Source: Candidatus Levyibacteriota bacterium (GTDB lineage: Bacteria > Patescibacteriota > Microgenomatia > Levybacterales > UBA12049). From it: a stretch of DNA of 7,877 bases. Under the pieces are notes generated by a model. That model was not told the DNA's origin and ran no database searches. It saw only the letters and a list, made by a program, of their open reading frames with translations. The translations under genes were made by a program, and so were the position numbers. How positions within the stretch are numbered: the stretch's first letter is position 1; every line of letters begins with the position of its first letter. Of this stretch, positions 4,883-7,877 are shown piece by piece. The stretch is taken from contig JACPDD010000042.1 in NCBI GenBank assembly GCA_016184205.1, positions 1 through 7,877 on the forward strand, in the 5' to 3' direction.

Positions 4883-7249
4883 GTGGACCACGGATTAACC
4901 TCAAGTGAGGCTAGAGAAAAGCTCAAAAGCTTTGGGACAAATGAGATAAAGGCCAAGAAAAGCTTTAATGCTTTATCTGTTTTTCTATCTCAATTCCCTA
5001 GCTTTATAAACGCCATCCTTTTTGTAGGTGCAGTGTTCTCAGTTTTAATAGGTAATTTTATAGATGCCTCTTTTATTTTGTCCATAATACTTCTTAGCGC
5101 TATCTTCGGATTTGCCCAGCAGTACAATGCGGAAAAATCCCTTGAAAAACTAAAAAGCTATGTTAAACCTTTTTCAAGAGTTATAAGAAATGGCAAGGAA
5201 GAAGAAATACCAAGCTCAGAACTTGTTCCGGGAGACATAGTTATTCTAAACGAGGGGGAAAATATCCCAGCAGACGGCAAGATAGTAATTTCTCGTCATC
5301 TTGAAATAGATGAATCTGCATTAACAGGAGAATCAATTCCAGTTGCCAAGAGCGATAAAGATCCTATATTTTCAGGAACTCTTATATCAAAAGGCAAAGG
5401 GCGCATGATTGTAACAAAAACCGGAATGGATACTCGGTTTGGACAGATTGCAAAAACCCTTGCAAGCATTGACTCGGACAAAACACCTCTCCAAAAGAAT
5501 TTATCAGGCTTGGGAAAGATAATCTCTGCGGTAGCTGTAGCAATAGCCTTTCTAATAGTCCCCATTGGTCTTTTGCAAAATAGAGATTTAGTTGAACTTA
5601 CACTGCTGTCAATAAGCGCCGCTGTTGCAGCAATCCCTGAAGGATTACCTGCAGTCATTACAATTGCTCTTGCAATTGGAACAAGCAGAATGGCCAAAAA
5701 AAAGGCAGTTGTAAGAAAAATGTCTGCGGTTGAAACATTAGGAGCAGTTCAGATAATTCTTTCAGATAAAACAGGTACTCTTACTCAAAACGAGATGAGG
5801 GTTAAGGAGTTTTTTCTAGGACAGAAAGCAGAGGAAAATCTTTTTCTAAAAGCGTGCGTCGTTGGAAATACAGCTTCTCTTGTTACAAAAGGGAGCGATG
5901 ATAAATTTGAGGCTGTAGGAGATAAGACAGATGCTGCCATTCTCCTTTTTGCAAAAGAAAAGGTAAATAATCTTTCCAAACTTACTGACGGCGGAAAAGT
6001 TGTAGACGAATTTGTTTTTGACCCCAAGACAAAATTAATCACCACTATTTGGGAGGAGAATAATAAAAGATATGTTTTTGTTCGTGGGGCTCCGGAGATA
6101 ATCGTTGACAGTAGTAATTTAAGTGAGAATGAAAAACTCAAAGCAAAAGAAGAATTTGAAAAACATGCAAAGCTGGGACTTCGCATAATAGGTTTTGGGT
6201 TCAAAAATGACCAAGACAAGAAACTTAAAGAAAGAAAGTTTCTTGAGAAGAATTTGGAATTTTTGGGCTTTGTAGGAATTTATGATGCTCCTAGGCCCGA
6301 AGCTTTAAAAGCTGTTAAGCAAGCAAGAGCTGCCGGCATACGGACAATAATGGTAACAGGTGATAACGAGTTAACTGCTCTTGCTATTGCAAAAGAAGTA
6401 GGCCTCATAGAAAAAAATGAAGACGTAGTAACAGGAGCAGACATAGACAAGCTTTCAGATGAAGAGCTTGAGAAGTTAGTTGGCAAGACTGCAGTTTTTG
6501 CTCGCACTAAGCCGGAAGACAAGCTAAGGCTTACTACAATTCTTAAAAAACAAGGCTATATTGTAGGCGTAACAGGAGACGGAGTAAATGATTCCCTTGC
6601 GCTAAAGAAAGCTGATGTTGGAATTGCAATGGGGCAAAAAGGCACGGATGTAGCAAAGGAGGCCTCAGACATAGTTCTATCCGATGACAACTATTCCACC
6701 CTAATTAGGGCCGTTCTTGAAGGAAGAACCATATATAACAACATTCTAAAATCAATTACTTACCTTCTGTCAAGTAATCTTTCAGAGATATCTTTAATAA
6801 TGTTCGCGGCAGTTCTTAAAATGCCTGATCCACTTCTTCCTACTCAAATTCTTTGGATAAATCTTGTAACCGATGGGCTGCCAGCCTTGGCTTTGGCAAG
6901 CGACAACAGAAACAATTCTGTACTAGCACAAAAACCAAGGGACCCAAAAAAAGGAATACTTACCGCAAGAAGGCTTTTATTTATATTCGCCGTAGGACTT
7001 TCAATTTCCACAATCTTGATATTTATATTCTCAGAGCTCTTGGCAAGCAACAGCCATACTTTTTCAAGAACGATAATCTTTAACTTGCTAATCAGTTTAC
7101 ATTTAATCCTGGCTTTTCTAATTCGCGGAAGATCTATTCTAAGGCTTAATAAGCTTCTGATTTTTGCGGTTTTCTCAACATTAATTCTTCAATTTATAAT
7201 TACAACAACGCCTTTTTTACAAAAAATCTTCCAATTGGGTTTAAACTAA
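4883..7249 (+). CDS. P2-type cation-transporting ATPase, probably Ca2+, short at the C-terminus
   Basis: A membrane pump that uses ATP to export a cation, most likely Ca2+. Visible in order: N-terminal GLTSSEAREKLKSFGTNEI; M1 and M2 (about 40-78); actuator TGES at 148-151; M3 (211-231); M4 with AAIPEGLP (E253); phosphorylation DKTGT with D295; nucleotide domain with RGAPE at 401-405; VTGDN at 491-495; hinge TGDGVND at 564-570; M5 with N632 and E635; M6 NLVTDGLPA with N660, T663 and D664; M7-M9. The M4, M5 and M6 residues match those binding Ca2+ in SERCA. H740 in M8 occupies roughly the place of SERCA's site-I Glu, suggesting one bound ion, as in PMCA. The protein is 788 residues; many bacterial relatives have 850-900. 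It ends after M9, so M10 is missing. GTG is the only start that fits: the in-frame ATG at 4868 is followed at once by TAA. Mn2+ transport cannot be excluded. Confidence 0.93.
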   Translation: MDHGLTSSEAREKLKSFGTNEIKAKKSFNALSVFLSQFPSFINAILFVGAVFSVLIGNFIDASFILSIILLSAIFGFAQQYNAEKSLEKLKSYVKPFSRVIRNGKEEEIPSSELVPGDIVILNEGENIPADGKIVISRHLEIDESALTGESIPVAKSDKDPIFSGTLISKGKGRMIVTKTGMDTRFGQIAKTLASIDSDKTPLQKNLSGLGKIISAVAVAIAFLIVPIGLLQNRDLVELTLLSISAAVAAIPEGLPAVITIALAIGTSRMAKKKAVVRKMSAVETLGAVQIILSDKTGTLTQNEMRVKEFFLGQKAEENLFLKACVVGNTASLVTKGSDDKFEAVGDKTDAAILLFAKEKVNNLSKLTDGGKVVDEFVFDPKTKLITTIWEENNKRYVFVRGAPEIIVDSSNLSENEKLKAKEEFEKHAKLGLRIIGFGFKNDQDKKLKERKFLEKNLEFLGFVGIYDAPRPEALKAVKQARAAGIRTIMVTGDNELTALAIAKEVGLIEKNEDVVTGADIDKLSDEELEKLVGKTAVFARTKPEDKLRLTTILKKQGYIVGVTGDGVNDSLALKKADVGIAMGQKGTDVAKEASDIVLSDDNYSTLIRAVLEGRTIYNNILKSITYLLSSNLSEISLIMFAAVLKMPDPLLPTQILWINLVTDGLPALALASDNRNNSVLAQKPRDPKKGILTARRLLFIFAVGLSISTILIFIFSELLASNSHTFSRTIIFNLLISLHLILAFLIRGRSILRLNKLLIFAVFSTLILQFIITTTPFLQKIFQLGLN

Positions 7250-7252
7250 CCC
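7237..7252. terminator. Weak hairpin between convergent genes
   Basis: GGGTT (7237-7241) and AACCC (7248-7252) form a 5-bp stem with a 6-base loop over the ATPase stop codon. A second small dyad, CTATA-GACC-TATAG, follows at 7252-7265, over the ruvB stop. Neither has a T-run on either strand, so an intrinsic terminator is doubtful. It is listed because the two convergent genes are only 10 bp apart and need some transcription end here. Confidence 0.2.
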
Positions 7253-7259
7253 TATAGAC

Positions 7260-7877
7260 CTATAGTAATTTAGCCTGTGCATTTTTCCTTATTTTCAAAT
7301 GCTCGTATGCGGCTGCGGTTGCCACGCGCCCTCGAGCTGATTTCTTTAGGAACCCAATCTGCATTAAATATGGTTCTATTACTTCCTCTATTGTCCCTAT
7401 ATCTTCAGCAATAGTTGAGGCAATGGTTTCAACCCCCACAGGTCCTCCTGCGTGTTTTTCTATAATTGACCGCAAGTATCTTACATCAGAAGAATCCAGT
7501 CCAACATTATCAACCTGAAGCATATTTAAAGCTTCTTTTATAAAATCCTTGGTTACGCTTCCCTCTCCTTTAACCTGGACAAAATCTCTTGCACGTTTTA
7601 AGAGCTTAAGCGCAATTCTTGGAGTCCCCCTTGCTCTTTTGGCAAGCTCAGACATAGACTCCTTGTCAATTGGAACTTTAAGCTTGACTGCAGCCTTTTC
7701 AATTATATCTTCAAGCGCTTTGGGTTCGTAAAAAGATAGCCTGTGCGTGACGCCAAATCTATCCCTAAGAGGTGCAGACAGAAGTCCTATTCTTGTAGTC
7801 GCACCAATAATTGTAAATTGAGGCAAGTCCAGTCTTAAAGTTCTTGCACTTGGACCTTTACCGATAATAATATCTAA
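7260..7877 (-). CDS. ruvB: Holliday junction branch migration ATPase RuvB, C-terminal part
   Basis: RuvB is the hexameric motor that, with RuvA, drives branch migration of Holliday junctions in recombinational repair. The 205 codons visible read in from the window edge as [20 protein letters not shown]. Then come sensor I with the arginine finger segment ([18 protein letters not shown]), sensor II ([18 protein letters not shown]), the linker [22 protein letters not shown], and the C-terminal winged helix with [14 protein letters not shown] and AAYEHL. Walker A and Walker B lie beyond 7877. The family has about 335-345 residues, so about 135 are outside the window. The TTG at 7826 (in LDLPQ) is not a start, because family sequence continues upstream of it. 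The gene converges on the ATPase gene with 10 bp between stops. Whether ruvA or ruvC is adjacent cannot be seen. Confidence 0.97.
   Translation of the reverse strand, partial: LDIIIGKGPSARTLRLDLPQFTIIGATTRIGLLSAPLRDRFGVTHRLSFYEPKALEDIIEKAAVKLKVPIDKESMSELAKRARGTPRIALKLLKRARDFVQVKGEGSVTKDFIKEALNMLQVDNVGLDSSDVRYLRSIIEKHAGGPVGVETIASTIAEDIGTIEEVIEPYLMQIGFLKKSARGRVATAAAYEHLKIRKNAQAKLL

Noticed and set aside
5296..6219. Two long minus-strand open frames (133 and 144 codons) opposite the ATPase
   Set aside because: They are antisense to the conserved TGES-to-nucleotide-domain region, and are Ser/Phe/Leu-rich as expected for the complement of Lys/Glu-rich codons.
7160..7330. Frameshift hiding helix M10 of the ATPase
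   Set aside because: The region past the stop encodes the well-conserved RuvB C-terminus on the other strand, and no plus-strand frame gives a hydrophobic helix joined to M9.
1..7877. Recoded TGA (as in Gracilibacteria/Absconditabacteria)
   Set aside because: All five visible stops are TAA or TAG, but no in-frame TGA is needed inside any gene; the standard code gives full-length proteins.
1..7877. Defence system, mobile element or CRISPR-like locus
   Set aside because: No transposase, integrase, repeat-spacer array, nuclease or toxin-antitoxin pair is visible; every gene is a recognised housekeeping or transport family.

Overview
The window is a compact, moderately AT-rich, gene-dense bacterial stretch. 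It holds four complete genes and two cut by the window edges. Proteins are close to or shorter than the usual family lengths, and spacers are 0 to 67 bp. No tRNA, rRNA, CRISPR array or insertion sequence is visible. The lineage most consistent with this is a Candidate Phyla Radiation (Patescibacteria, perhaps Microgenomates-like) bacterium. Reasons are the CBS-less IMP dehydrogenase with an unusual flap, the small P-type ATPase, the tight packing, and a low-complexity heptamer repeat read through inside guaA. This placement is inference; no phylogeny was run. The standard genetic code fits every gene.

Layout. Positions 1-3241 are on the minus strand, transcribed in the order guaB (CBS-less IMP dehydrogenase), guaA (GMP synthase), dnaG (DNA primase, N-terminal 167 residues only). 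guaB and guaA abut directly (TAA followed at once by ATG) and make IMP to XMP to GMP. dnaG follows after 67 bp that hold a plausible promoter of its own. A 56-bp divergent spacer (3242-3297) separates guaB from the plus-strand gene comM/yifB (AAA+ ATPase of the Mg-chelatase-like family). After 25 bp comes a Ca2+-type P2 ATPase with a GTG start (4883-7249). ruvB (C-terminal 205 residues) converges on it from the right with only 10 bp between the two stop codons. No stretch of more than 67 bases lacks a gene.

Functions. The genes cover guanine nucleotide synthesis (guaB, guaA), DNA replication and recombination (dnaG, comM, ruvB) and cation transport (the ATPase). Apart from guaBA they do not form one pathway.

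No new multi-gene system is visible; this is mostly housekeeping DNA. The details worth a second look are: (1) five 7-bp repeats that form part of the guaA coding sequence; (2) a GuaB that lacks the Bateman domain, carries about 17 extra residues before the flap, and has Glu where the flap Arg of the catalytic Arg-Tyr pair should be, so IMP dehydrogenase versus GMP reductase chemistry is worth testing; (3) promoter-like sequences placed so that transcripts of guaB, comM and the ATPase would begin at or next to the start codon (leaderless); (4) a P-type ATPase that stops where the tenth membrane helix should begin.
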